From contig NZ_FMAD01000019.1 in NCBI RefSeq assembly GCF_900094595.1, forward strand, positions 1-64,000: a stretch of DNA of 64,000 nucleotides, read 5' to 3'. Below are positions 8,052 to 16,563 of this stretch, in pieces. Below the pieces are notes generated by a model. The model was not told the origin of the DNA. It saw nothing but the letters and a program-made list of their open reading frames with translations, and did no database searches. A program made the position numbers and the translations under genes. This DNA is from Cupriavidus alkaliphilus (GTDB lineage: Bacteria; Pseudomonadota; Gammaproteobacteria; Burkholderiales; Burkholderiaceae). Numbering within the stretch: position 1 is the stretch's first letter; each line of letters begins with the position of its first letter.

Positions 8052-8426
8052 TCAGTGCAGCATGCGCGGCAGCACCAGCGCGAATTCAGGAATCGGCACC
8101 TCGAAGCGGTGGCCGTCCTCGGCCACGCAGAAGTATTCGCCCTTCATCGAGCCCACCGGGGTCGAGATCGTGGCCCAGCTGGTGTACTCGAAATGCTCGC
8201 CCGGCTTGAGCAGCGGCTGGTGGCCGACCACCCCCAGCCCGGCGACTTCCTGCGTGCCGTTGTCGCTGTCGGTGATGATCCAGTGGCGCGAGATCAGCTG
8301 CGCCGCGACCTCGCCGGTGTTGTGGATGGTGATGGTGTAGGCGAAGGCATGGCGCCCGCGCTCGGGGTCGGACTGGTCCGGCAGGTACTGGGTGCGCACC
8401 GACACGGAGAAGGCGTACTCGCTCAT
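8052..8426 (-). CDS. apaG: ApaG protein (DUF525)
   Basis: A 124-residue protein of the ApaG family, an FN3-like beta sandwich; its role is not firmly known, though it is linked to Co2+/Mg2+ tolerance in other bacteria. The family blocks FAYTITIHNTGEVAAQLISR, HWIITDSDNG and GVVGHQPLLKPGEHFEYTS are intact and the length is standard. The ATG at 8426 gives the usual N-terminus MSEYAFSVSVRT. A longer frame upstream is low-complexity and is rejected. Confidence 0.92.
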   Translation of the reverse strand: MSEYAFSVSVRTQYLPDQSDPERGRHAFAYTITIHNTGEVAAQLISRHWIITDSDNGTQEVAGLGVVGHQPLLKPGEHFEYTSWATISTPVGSMKGEYFCVAEDGHRFEVPIPEFALVLPRMLH

Positions 8427-8550
8427 TTGGGCAGGGCCGGCGGCGGGACCGGCCGGCAGGGAAATGGGTAGCCGCATTGTGCGGGATGGGCGCGGGACGG
8501 GCAAGAGCGCGGGTCCGGCGCCGGCCGGACGCGATCGCCCCGGGCGGGCG

Positions 8551-8556
8551 TAGAAT
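8551..8556 (+). promoter_or_regulatory. possible -10 element upstream of rpe
   Basis: TAGAAT lies about 150 bases before the rpe ATG in otherwise GC-rich DNA. No convincing -35 hexamer is seen at 16-18 bases. It is the best candidate start for the rpe-gph transcript. Confidence 0.3.
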
Positions 8557-8704
8557 AGCGGTCTTTCAACGCCGTGCCGCCCGCCGTGGCCCCGGCCGCC
8601 CTTGCCGCACTTGCCGCCCAGCTGGTGTTCGCGGCCTGGCGGCGGCGCCCGCGGCCCGCTGCCAGCGGCGATAACAGCATTCCCTGCATTCACCGCGCGC
8701 CACC

Positions 8705-9406
8705 ATGACCCAGCCCACCTTCCGCATCGCCCCTTCCATCCTGTCCGCCGACTTTGCCCGCCTGGGCGAGGAAGTGCGCCGCGTGACCGAGGCTGGCGCC
8801 GACTGGATCCACTTCGACGTGATGGACAACCATTACGTGCCCAACCTGACCGTGGGTCCGCTGGTGTGCGAGGCGATCCGCCCCCACGTGACCGCCCCCA
8901 TCGACGTGCACCTGATGGTGCGCCCGGTGGACCGGATCATCCCGGACTTTGCCAAGGCCGGCGCCAACATCATCACCTTCCACCCCGAGGCCAGCGAACA
9001 CGTCGACCGCTCGCTCGCGCTGATCCGCGACCACGGCTGCCAGGCCGGCCTGGTGTTCAACCCGGCCACGCCGCTGCACCACCTGGACCACGTGATGGAC
9101 CGCCTGGACGTGATCCTGCTGATGTCGGTCAACCCGGGCTTCGGCGGCCAGTCGTTCATCCCCGAGACGCTGAACAAGCTGCGCGCCGTGCGCCAGCGCA
9201 TCGACGCCTACACCGCGCGCACCGGCCGCACCATCCTGCTGGAAGTGGACGGCGGCGTGAAGGTCGACAACATTGCCGAGATCGCCGCGGCCGGCGCCGA
9301 CACCTTCGTGGCCGGCTCGGCAGTATTCGGCAAGCCGGACGCCGACGGCGGCTACCGCGGCATCATCTCGGCGCTGCGCGGCGAACTGGCCAAGGCCGCC
9401 CGATGA
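8705..9406 (+). CDS. rpe: ribulose-phosphate 3-epimerase
   Basis: A 233-residue TIM-barrel enzyme that interconverts ribulose-5-phosphate and xylulose-5-phosphate (pentose phosphate and, where present, Calvin cycle). Signature segments are IAPSILSADFARLG, HFDVMDNHYVPNLT, DVHLMV, MSVNPGFGGQ and the phosphate-binding EVDGGV...GADTFVAGSAVF. Its stop codon overlaps the gph start (ATGA). The rpe-gph-trpE order is conserved in many Betaproteobacteria. Confidence 0.96.
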   Translation: MTQPTFRIAPSILSADFARLGEEVRRVTEAGADWIHFDVMDNHYVPNLTVGPLVCEAIRPHVTAPIDVHLMVRPVDRIIPDFAKAGANIITFHPEASEHVDRSLALIRDHGCQAGLVFNPATPLHHLDHVMDRLDVILLMSVNPGFGGQSFIPETLNKLRAVRQRIDAYTARTGRTILLEVDGGVKVDNIAEIAAAGADTFVAGSAVFGKPDADGGYRGIISALRGELAKAAR

Positions 9407-10146
9407 CCGGGGGCGTGGCGCTGCGCCGCGCCGACTGGCGCGGCATCGAAGGCGTGATCGTCGACCTGGACGGCACCATGGTCGACACCGCGGGCGACTT
9501 CCATGCATCGATTAACGCCATGCTGCTGACGCTGGGCCGCCAGCACCCCAACCTGGGGCCGGTGGCACCGATGTCAGAGCAGGAGATCGTCAGCTACGTC
9601 GGCAAGGGCTCGGAAAACCTGATCCGGCGGGTGCTCGACGCACGCTTTTCGCCGCTGCACGCCAACGGCCTCTTTGCCGATGCCTACGCGCTGTACGACC
9701 GCGAGTACATCCGCATCAACGGCCAGTTCTCGCAGGTCTACCCGGGCGTGCGCGAAGGCCTGGCGGCGATGAAGGCGGCCGGGCTGCGCCTGGCCTGCGT
9801 GACCAACAAGCCTTACAGCTTCACCGAGCCGCTGCTGGCCAAGACCGGCCTGGCCCAGTACTTCGAACTGGTCTATGGCGGCGATGCCTTCCCCCTGCGC
9901 AAGCCCGACCCGTTCCCGCTGCTGAAAGTGGCCGACGCCTTCGGCCTGGAGCCGTCGGCGATGGCAGCGCTGGGCGACTCCGAAAACGACGCGCAGGCAG
10001 CCCGCGCGGCCGGCATGGGAGTGCTGCTGGTGCCCTATGGCTACAACCATGGCAACCCTGTACAAGGCGTCGACGCCGATGGTATAGTCGACTCCATTGC
10101 CCATGCCGCAGCGCTTTTTGCCGCACACTGGGCCGGTCATCGATAG
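9403..10146 (+). CDS. gph: phosphoglycolate phosphatase
   Basis: A 247-residue HAD-superfamily hydrolase that dephosphorylates 2-phosphoglycolate, from DNA repair or RuBisCO oxygenation. The nucleophile motif VDLDGTMVD has D21 and D23; motif II is CVTNKP and motif III/IV is KPDPFPLL...GDSENDAQAARAAGM. It starts inside the rpe stop (ATGA), so the two are translationally coupled. A promoter for the trp transcript probably lies at its 3' end. Confidence 0.94.
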   Translation: MTGGVALRRADWRGIEGVIVDLDGTMVDTAGDFHASINAMLLTLGRQHPNLGPVAPMSEQEIVSYVGKGSENLIRRVLDARFSPLHANGLFADAYALYDREYIRINGQFSQVYPGVREGLAAMKAAGLRLACVTNKPYSFTEPLLAKTGLAQYFELVYGGDAFPLRKPDPFPLLKVADAFGLEPSAMAALGDSENDAQAARAAGMGVLLVPYGYNHGNPVQGVDADGIVDSIAHAAALFAAHWAGHR

Positions 10147-10147
10147 T
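10118..10147 (+). promoter_or_regulatory. candidate promoter of the trp leader transcript
   Basis: TTGCCG (10118-10123) and GATAGT (10142-10147) are 18 bases apart, each 4/6 to consensus, at the gph stop codon. Transcription would begin near 10154, about 25 bases before the leader peptide ATG. A second candidate, TGTACA (10059-10064) with TATAGT (10083-10088), lies further inside gph. Confidence 0.4.
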
Positions 10148-10178
10148 CCGTCGATCCCGACCAAATCCTGAACCTTCA

Positions 10179-10265
10179 ATGTTTCTCAACCGCAAACGCA
10201 TCTCTTCTGGCAGTGATCGGCAGGCCTGGCCCTGGCGTCGCTGGCGCGCCTCCCAACAGGCGTAA
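10179..10265 (+). CDS. trpL: putative trp leader peptide, 28 codons with three Trp
   Basis: A 28-residue frame, ATG at 10179 and TAA at 10263-10265. Trp codons fall at positions 17, 19 and 22 (order Trp-Pro-Trp-Arg-Arg-Trp), three in six codons, upstream of trpE. Such clustering is the hallmark of a ribosome-mediated attenuator leader. The N-terminus reads MFLNRKRISSG. No strong Shine-Dalgarno is visible, which is the main weakness. It begins 32 bases after gph ends and 308 bases separate it from trpE, filled by stem-loops. Function is inferred from position and codon content. Confidence 0.65.
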   Translation: MFLNRKRISSGSDRQAWPWRRWRASQQA

Positions 10266-10572
10266 AGTGCGTTCGCGAGTCTGCTGACACGCCTTCGATC
10301 CGAAGGCGTTGCCACCACCGGCCCAGGCGACCAGCCATGCCGGGCATCACTACCCAAACCCGCCAAAAGCCAGCGTAGTCTGATTTCTCTGCTACGTTTA
10401 GCTCAAGAACGCGCCGCACGCCCTCCTTCCGGCCGTGTGCAGCCTTGTCCGCAAGCTGGCTGCATCACGGTCCGCAACCGGGGCGGAATTCCCATACGCT
10501 CCAGCCAACTCTGCCGACAAGCGGCACCGCGCCTGCCATCGCCTGCGGCGCGGGCCGAACAAGAGGACCGAC
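10266..10572 (+). promoter_or_regulatory. structured trpE leader, candidate attenuator
   Basis: This 307-base stretch before trpE has no gene but three stem-loops. Hairpin A: ACGCCTTCG (10289-10297) with CGAAGGCGT (10301-10309), a perfect 9-bp stem. Its 5' arm can instead pair with AGGCGT (10258-10263) at the end of the leader peptide, a mutually exclusive fold. Hairpin B: 10372-10379 with 10391-10398, followed by T and then A. Hairpin C: 10431-10444 with 10458-10472, 14 bp with one bulged T and one G-T pair. None is followed by a long T-run, so a classical intrinsic terminator is not proven; the switch could act by Rho or on translation. Confidence 0.5.
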
Positions 10573-12102
10573 ATGACCGAACTGGAATTCAAATCGCTGG
10601 CCGACCAGGGCTACAACCGCATCCCGCTGATCGCCGAAGCCTTTGCCGACCTGGAAACGCCGCTGTCGCTGTACCTGAAGCTGGCCCAGTCGCAGACCCG
10701 CGGGGTCAACACCTTCCTGCTGGAATCGGTGGTCGGCGGCGAGCGCTTCGGGCGCTATTCCTTCATCGGCCTGCATGCCCGCACGCTGCTGCGCGCCTTC
10801 GGCACCCGCACCGAGGTGGTGACCGACGGCAAGGTGGTGGAAACCCACGAAGGCAATCCGCTGGACTTCATCGCCGCGTTCGAAAAGCGCTTCAAGGTGG
10901 CGCTGCGCCCCGGCCTGCCCCGCTTCTGCGGCGGCCTGGCGGGCTACTTCGGCTACGACGCGGTGCGCTATATCGAGAAGAAGCTCGCCAACACACAGAA
11001 GCCCGACGACCTCAACCTGCCCGACATCCAGCTGCTGCTGTGCGAAGAGCTGGCGGTGATCGACAACCTGTCGGGCAAGCTCTACCTGATCGTCTACGCC
11101 GACCCGACCACGCCCGAGGCCTATTCCCGCGCGCGCCAGCGCCTGCGCGAGCTGCGCATGAAGCTGCGCCAGCCGGTCGACGTGCCGGTGACCAGCCCGT
11201 CGGTGCAGACCGAGGTCTACCGCGAGTTCGCCAAGGCCGACTACCTGGCCGCGGTGCACAAGGCCAAGGAATACATCATGGCCGGCGACATGATGCAGGT
11301 GCAGATCGGCCAGCGCCTGGTCAAGCCCTACCGCGATGCGCCGCTGTCGCTGTACCGCGCGCTGCGCTCGCTGAATCCGTCGCCGTACATGTACTTCTAC
11401 AACTTCGGCGACTTCCAGGTGGTGGGCGCCTCGCCCGAAATCCTGGTGCGCCAGGAAGAGCGCAAGGTCGGCACCAATGGCGAAAACGGCGGCGACACCC
11501 GCAGCGAACACATCGTCACCATCCGCCCGCTGGCCGGCACGCGCCCGCGCGGCAATACGCCGGACAAGGACGCGCAGCTGGCGACCGAACTGCTCAACGA
11601 CCCGAAGGAGATCGCCGAGCACGTGATGCTGATCGACCTGGCGCGCAATGACATCGGCCGCATTGCCGAGACCGGTTCGGTCAAGGTCACCGACAAGATG
11701 GTGATCGAGAAATACTCGCACGTGCAGCATATCGTGAGCTCGGTCGAGGGCACGCTGCGCGAGGGCATGAGCAACCTCGACGTGTTGCGCGCGACCTTCC
11801 CGGCCGGCACGCTGTCGGGCGCGCCCAAGGTCCATGCGATGGAGATCATCGACGAGCTCGAGCCGCGCAAGCGCGGCATCTATGGCGGCGCGGTGGGCTA
11901 CCTGTCGTTCGGCGGCGAGATGGACCTGGCCATCGCCATCCGCACCGGCATCGTCAAGGACGGCAACCTCTATGTGCAGGCCGCCGCCGGCATCGTCGCC
12001 GATTCGGACCCCGAAGCCGAATGGAGGGAAACCGAGGCCAAGGCGCGCGCCGTGATCCGCGCCGCCGAGCAGGTCCAGGATGGCCTGGACTCCGACATCT
12101 GA
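10573..12102 (+). CDS. trpE: anthranilate synthase component I
   Basis: A 509-residue chorismate-using enzyme that makes anthranilate with the TrpG glutaminase, the first committed step to tryptophan. The N-terminal feedback domain includes LLESVVGGERFGRYSFIG; the catalytic domain has PLAGTRPRGNT, LIDLARNDIGR and PAGTLSGAPKVHAMEIIDELEP. AGAGGA precedes the ATG at 10573. A GTG-initiated extension to 10435 runs through hairpin C and has no conserved residues. trpG follows after 20 bases. Control by the upstream leader is likely. Confidence 0.96.
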   Translation: MTELEFKSLADQGYNRIPLIAEAFADLETPLSLYLKLAQSQTRGVNTFLLESVVGGERFGRYSFIGLHARTLLRAFGTRTEVVTDGKVVETHEGNPLDFIAAFEKRFKVALRPGLPRFCGGLAGYFGYDAVRYIEKKLANTQKPDDLNLPDIQLLLCEELAVIDNLSGKLYLIVYADPTTPEAYSRARQRLRELRMKLRQPVDVPVTSPSVQTEVYREFAKADYLAAVHKAKEYIMAGDMMQVQIGQRLVKPYRDAPLSLYRALRSLNPSPYMYFYNFGDFQVVGASPEILVRQEERKVGTNGENGGDTRSEHIVTIRPLAGTRPRGNTPDKDAQLATELLNDPKEIAEHVMLIDLARNDIGRIAETGSVKVTDKMVIEKYSHVQHIVSSVEGTLREGMSNLDVLRATFPAGTLSGAPKVHAMEIIDELEPRKRGIYGGAVGYLSFGGEMDLAIAIRTGIVKDGNLYVQAAAGIVADSDPEAEWRETEAKARAVIRAAEQVQDGLDSDI

Positions 12103-12122
12103 GAGAACAGGAGACAGACGCC

Positions 12123-12692
<570 letters not shown>

Positions 12693-12766
12693 GACTGCTC
12701 GATTCCGCGCCTGCCAGCCCCCATCACGCCACCGCACCCATCCCGCAGACTGCCAACGAGAACGCC

Positions 12767-13792
12767 ATGATCACGCCGCAAGAAGCCCTGACGCGCTGCA
12801 TCGAACACCGCGAAATCTTCCATGACGAGATGCTGCACCTGATGCGGCAGATCATGCAGGGCCAGATCTCGCCGGTGATGGCCGCGGCGATCCTGACCGG
12901 GCTGCGCGTCAAGAAGGAAACCATCGGCGAGATCTCCGCGGCCGCGCAGGTGATGCGCGAGTTCGCCAACAAGGTGCCGGTGAAGGATCGCGGGAACTTC
13001 GTCGATATCGTCGGCACCGGCGGCGACGGCTCGCACACCTTCAATATCTCGACCGCGTCGATGTTCGTTGCCGCCGCCGCCGGGGCGAAGATCGCCAAGC
13101 ACGGCAACCGCGGCGTCAGCTCCAAGTCGGGCAGCGCCGACGTGCTGGAGGCGCTGGGCGTGAACATCATGCTGACGCCCGAGCAGGTCGGCCAGTGCAT
13201 CGAAGAGACCGGTATCGGCTTCATGTTCGCGCCCACGCACCACCCGGCAATGAAGAACGTCGCGCCGATCCGCAAGGAAATGGGCGTGCGCACGATCTTC
13301 AATATCCTGGGGCCGCTGACCAATCCGGCCGATGCGCCCAACATTCTGATGGGCGTGTTCCATCCCGACCTGGTCGGCATCCAGGTGCGGGTGATGCAGC
13401 GCCTGGGCGCGCAGCACGCCATCGTGGTGTACGGCAAGGACGGCATGGACGAGGTCTCGCTCGGTGCCGCGACGCTGGTGGGCGAACTGAAGGACGGCGA
13501 AGTGCGCGAGTACGAGATCCACCCCGAGGACTTCGGCCTGTCGATGATCTCCAACCGCGGCCTGAAGGTCGCCGATGCCGCCGAGTCGAAGGACATGCTG
13601 CTCGAGGCGCTGTCCAACGCGCCCGGCACGCCGCGCGAGATCGTGACGCTGAACGCAGGCACCGCGCTGTACGCTGCCAACGTGGCGGACTCGGTCGAGG
13701 ACGGCATCCGCCGCGCGCGCGAAGCCATCGCCAGCGGCGCGGCCCGGCAGAAGCTCGACACCTTCGTGCGGGCCACGCAGCAGTTCAAGTAA
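12767..13792 (+). CDS. trpD: anthranilate phosphoribosyltransferase
   Basis: A 341-residue enzyme that transfers phosphoribose from PRPP to anthranilate. The PRPP loop VGTGGDGSHTFNIST begins at residue 82, and KHGNRGVSSKSGSADVLEALG and the metal-binding DGMDEVSLG are intact. I use the ATG at 12767, preceded by an ACGAGA. An in-frame ATG at 12689 overlaps the trpG stop (ATGA) and would add 26 unconserved residues; coupling from there cannot be excluded. Confidence 0.95.
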   Translation: MITPQEALTRCIEHREIFHDEMLHLMRQIMQGQISPVMAAAILTGLRVKKETIGEISAAAQVMREFANKVPVKDRGNFVDIVGTGGDGSHTFNISTASMFVAAAAGAKIAKHGNRGVSSKSGSADVLEALGVNIMLTPEQVGQCIEETGIGFMFAPTHHPAMKNVAPIRKEMGVRTIFNILGPLTNPADAPNILMGVFHPDLVGIQVRVMQRLGAQHAIVVYGKDGMDEVSLGAATLVGELKDGEVREYEIHPEDFGLSMISNRGLKVADAAESKDMLLEALSNAPGTPREIVTLNAGTALYAANVADSVEDGIRRAREAIASGAARQKLDTFVRATQQFK

Positions 13793-13803
13793 GAGACGCC
13801 GAT

Positions 13804-14607
13804 ATGTCCGACATCCTGCAGAAAATCCTGGCTGTAAAGGCCGACGAAGTCGCCGCCGCGCGCAAGCGGCGCGACCTGCCCAGCCTGCGCGCCGAGGCCG
13901 AAAGCCTGCGCACCGAGGCCGGCTTCGCGCCGCGCGGCTTCGAGCGCGCGCTGCGCGACAAGATCGCCGCCGGCCACGCCGGCGTGATCGCCGAGATCAA
14001 GAAGGCCTCGCCGTCCAAGGGCGTGCTGCGCGAGCAGTTCCTGCCCGAGGCCATCGCCGAGAGCTACGCCGCCCACGGCGCAGCCTGCCTGTCGGTGCTG
14101 ACCGACGAGCATTTCTTCCAGGGCCACGCCGACTACCTGAGGCGCGCCCGCGGCGCCTGCCCGCTGCCGGCGCTGCGCAAGGACTTCATGGTCGACCTGT
14201 ACCAGGTCTATGAAGCGCGCACCTGGGGCGCCGACTGCATCCTGCTGATCGTCGCGGCGCTGGATCCGGGACTGATGGCCGACCTGGAAGCCTGCGCGCA
14301 CGAGCTTGGCATGGACGTGCTGGTGGAAGTCCATGGCGGCGACGAACTCGACGTGGCGCTGCGGCTGAAGACGCCGCTGCTGGGCGTGAACAACCGCAAC
14401 CTGCGCACCTTCGAGGTCTCGCTGGACAACACCCTCGAGCTGCTGCCGCGGATGCCGGCCGACAAGCTGGTGGTGACCGAGTCCGGCATCCTCGGCCCCG
14501 GCGATGTGCAGCGCATGCGCGACGCGGATGTGCACGCGTTCCTGGTGGGCGAGGCGTTCATGCGGGCGAAGGATCCGGGAGTGGAGCTGGCGCGGTTGTT
14601 CGGCTGA
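13804..14607 (+). CDS. trpC: indole-3-glycerol-phosphate synthase
   Basis: A 267-residue monofunctional TIM-barrel enzyme that closes the indole ring, releasing CO2 and water. Key segments are IAEIKKASPSKGVLR (64-75), LRKDFMVDLYQVYEAR, LLGVNNRNLRTFEV and VVTESGILGPGDV. It is not fused to trpF, which with trpBA is absent here, a split typical of Betaproteobacteria. It follows trpD by 11 bases. Confidence 0.96.
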   Translation: MSDILQKILAVKADEVAAARKRRDLPSLRAEAESLRTEAGFAPRGFERALRDKIAAGHAGVIAEIKKASPSKGVLREQFLPEAIAESYAAHGAACLSVLTDEHFFQGHADYLRRARGACPLPALRKDFMVDLYQVYEARTWGADCILLIVAALDPGLMADLEACAHELGMDVLVEVHGGDELDVALRLKTPLLGVNNRNLRTFEVSLDNTLELLPRMPADKLVVTESGILGPGDVQRMRDADVHAFLVGEAFMRAKDPGVELARLFG

Positions 14608-14619
14608 TTCCCAACCGCC

Positions 14620-15249
14620 ATGCCCCAGGAAATCGAACTCAAGCTCGCCGTCACCGACGCCGCCCTTGCCCCGCTGGCCGCCTGGCTCGACGCCAACGGC
14701 CAGCCGCAAGGCGAGGCCACGCTGCTCAATGTCTACCTCGACACGCCCGGGCGCGACCTGGCGCAGGCGCGCGCCGCGCTGCGCCTGCGCCGCAAGGGCG
14801 CGCAGTGGCTGCAGACGCTGAAGACCGCCGGCAGCAGCCAGGGCGGACTGGCTACGCGGCATGAATGGGAGACCGCCATCGCCGGCGATGCCATCGAGCT
14901 GCAAGCTTTTCCGGCCGAGGCACAAGCCGTGCTGGCGCCGATGACCGGCAGCCTGACGCCGGTGTTCCGCACCGACTTCGTCCGCCGCAGCTGGATCGTC
15001 ACGCAGGACGGCGCGCGCATCGAAGCCGCGCTCGACACCGGCACCATCACCGCGCCGGCCAGTGCCGCGCAGGAGCGCATCCAGGAACTCGAGCTGGAAT
15101 GGCTCGATGGCGATGCCGCGCACGCCGCCGATGCGCTGCGCGCCTTCGCCGCACGGCTTGCCGCCGTGGTGTCACTGGCGCCCTCGGACCTGAGCAAGGC
15201 GGCGCGCGGCTATCGCCTGGCCGGAATCGCCGAGGGCAAGGCGTCATAA
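14620..15249 (+). CDS. CYTH-domain protein (possible inorganic triphosphatase)
   Basis: A 209-residue protein with the CYTH signature EIELKL at residues 4-9 and further charged strands (ALRLRRKG, RTDFVRRSWI, ELELEW) forming the triphosphate tunnel. Bacterial members hydrolyse inorganic triphosphate or thiamine triphosphate. It lacks the C-terminal CHAD domain of longer YgiF-like relatives. It begins 12 bases after trpC and so is probably carried on the trp transcript; no link to tryptophan is known. Confidence 0.85.
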   Translation: MPQEIELKLAVTDAALAPLAAWLDANGQPQGEATLLNVYLDTPGRDLAQARAALRLRRKGAQWLQTLKTAGSSQGGLATRHEWETAIAGDAIELQAFPAEAQAVLAPMTGSLTPVFRTDFVRRSWIVTQDGARIEAALDTGTITAPASAAQERIQELELEWLDGDAAHAADALRAFAARLAAVVSLAPSDLSKAARGYRLAGIAEGKAS

Positions 15250-15261
15250 TCGCGGTTTTCC
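15245..15261 (+). promoter_or_regulatory. possible -10 and shared initial segment before ung
   Basis: CATAAT (15245-15250) overlaps AATCGCGGTTTTCC (15248-15261), 17 bases before the ung ATG. The same 14 bases follow TACAAT upstream of ychF (27866-27879). No clear -35 is present. If it is a promoter, ung has its own start within the trp-CYTH transcript. Confidence 0.35.
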
Positions 15262-15278
15262 CGCCGCGCATTTCCAGC

Positions 15279-16052
15279 ATGCAAGCCTATCTCTTTGCCG
15301 AAGCGCCTCGCGCCCCCGGCGAACCCTCTCCCGCCGCCAGCCTGCAAGCGCAGGCCGATGCCCTGCCCGCCGCCTGGCGCGCCTTGCTCGAGCCCTGCAT
15401 CGCCGTGCCGGCGTGGCGCGAGCTGGCCGCCTTTGTCGACGGCGAACGCGCCGCCGGCAAGGCGGTGTTCCCGCACCATGTCTTCCACGCGCTGCACCTG
15501 ACGCCGCCCGATGCGGTCAAGGTGGTGATCCTGGGCCAGGACCCTTATCACGGCACCGGCACGGTCGGCGGCGTCGAGCTGCCGCAGGCGCACGGTCTCG
15601 CCTTCTCGGTGCCGGCAGGCATCAAGGTGCCGCCCAGCCTGCGCAACATCTTCAAGGAAATCGCCGCGGAATTCGGCGCCGTTGGCAAGTGCCAGCCGCG
15701 CAGCTCCGGCAACCTGGAAGGCTGGGCGCGCCAGGGCGTGCTGCTGCTCAATACGGTGCTGACGGTCGAGCAGGGCCAGGCCGCCAGCCACGCGCGGCGC
15801 GGCTGGGAAGCCGTCACCGATTGCCTGATCCAGCACCTCGCCGCCAGCCGGCCGAACCTGGTATTCATGCTTTGGGGCAGCCATGCACAGGCCAAGAAGC
15901 CGCTGCTGGGCGCGGGCCACTGCGTGCTGGAAGCGCCGCACCCGTCGCCGTTGTCGGCACACCGGGGCTTCCTCGGCTGCGGCCACTTCCGCGAAGCCAA
16001 CCGCTGGCTCGAAACCCATGGCCGCACGGCGATCGACTGGACCGCTGCCTAG
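15279..16052 (+). CDS. ung: uracil-DNA glycosylase (family 1)
   Basis: A 257-residue repair enzyme that removes uracil from DNA. The water-activating motif GQDPYHG has catalytic D88, and the minor-groove loop HPSPLSAHRGF and LLLNTVLTVEQGQ match family 1. Compared with the E. coli enzyme, where PYHG is followed directly by PGQAHG, there is an extra segment TGTVGGVELP before QAHGLAFSV. The start gives MQAYLFAEAP. It converges on the acylphosphatase gene. Confidence 0.95.
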   Translation: MQAYLFAEAPRAPGEPSPAASLQAQADALPAAWRALLEPCIAVPAWRELAAFVDGERAAGKAVFPHHVFHALHLTPPDAVKVVILGQDPYHGTGTVGGVELPQAHGLAFSVPAGIKVPPSLRNIFKEIAAEFGAVGKCQPRSSGNLEGWARQGVLLLNTVLTVEQGQAASHARRGWEAVTDCLIQHLAASRPNLVFMLWGSHAQAKKPLLGAGHCVLEAPHPSPLSAHRGFLGCGHFREANRWLETHGRTAIDWTAA

Positions 16053-16064
16053 CCCACCGGGCCG

Positions 16065-16343
16065 CTAGACCGTAGGCCGGAACTCGAAGCCGGCAAACTC
16101 CCCTTCCCCGCGCCCGACCTCGACAAAGGTCACCTGCGCCGCCGGCGGGCCCGTCTCCATCCACGCCTGCAGCGCTTCCAGCTGCCTGAGCGTGCCGTGC
16201 GCCATCACCTCGACGGTGCCGTCGGCCCGGTTGCGCACCCAGCCGCCCAGGCCGAGTTCGTCCGCGGCGTCGGCGCAGGCGGCGCGATAGCCCACGCCCT
16301 GCACGCGCCCGTGCGCGACCAGGCGCCATGTTGCCTTGTTCAT
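16065..16343 (-). CDS. acyP: acylphosphatase
   Basis: A 92-residue enzyme that hydrolyses carboxyl-phosphate bonds such as acetyl phosphate. The phosphate loop GRVQGVGYR ends at catalytic R20, and N38 lies in GWVRNRADGTVEV, both as expected. The length is standard. GGGGA precedes the ATG at 16343. It stops 12 bases from the end of convergent ung. GCGCACGC/GCGTGCGC (16360-16378) forms a hairpin in its 5' region. Confidence 0.93.
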   Translation of the reverse strand: MNKATWRLVAHGRVQGVGYRAACADAADELGLGGWVRNRADGTVEVMAHGTLRQLEALQAWMETGPPAAQVTFVEVGRGEGEFAGFEFRPTV

Positions 16344-16563
16344 GGTGGGTTCCCCGCGAGCGCACGCGACGCGTGCGCGTTGTGTCATCGACACCAAGTA
16401 AACTAGACCGCCATGCCGGGCGTTACCAGGGGATGCGCGCCGCCCGGCGTGATCAGCATGAAGCCGGCGGCATGCGGGCTCTGCCATTGTCCGCCGGGGC
16501 CGCGAACCCGGGGCAGGCCACAAGCCTGCGCCCTGCCAGCTCGACACAGCCTGACAAGCGCCC

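Noticed and set aside
10435..10572. N-terminal extension of trpE from an upstream GTG
   Set aside because: It runs through the 14-bp leader hairpin; TrpE homologues begin at the ATG at 10573, which has an AGAGGA site.
12724..15123. 799-codon open frame antisense to trpD, trpC and the CYTH gene
   Set aside because: High GC content leaves long stop-free antisense frames; translation is His/Arg/Gln-rich without any family motif, while the sense strand has well-known enzymes.
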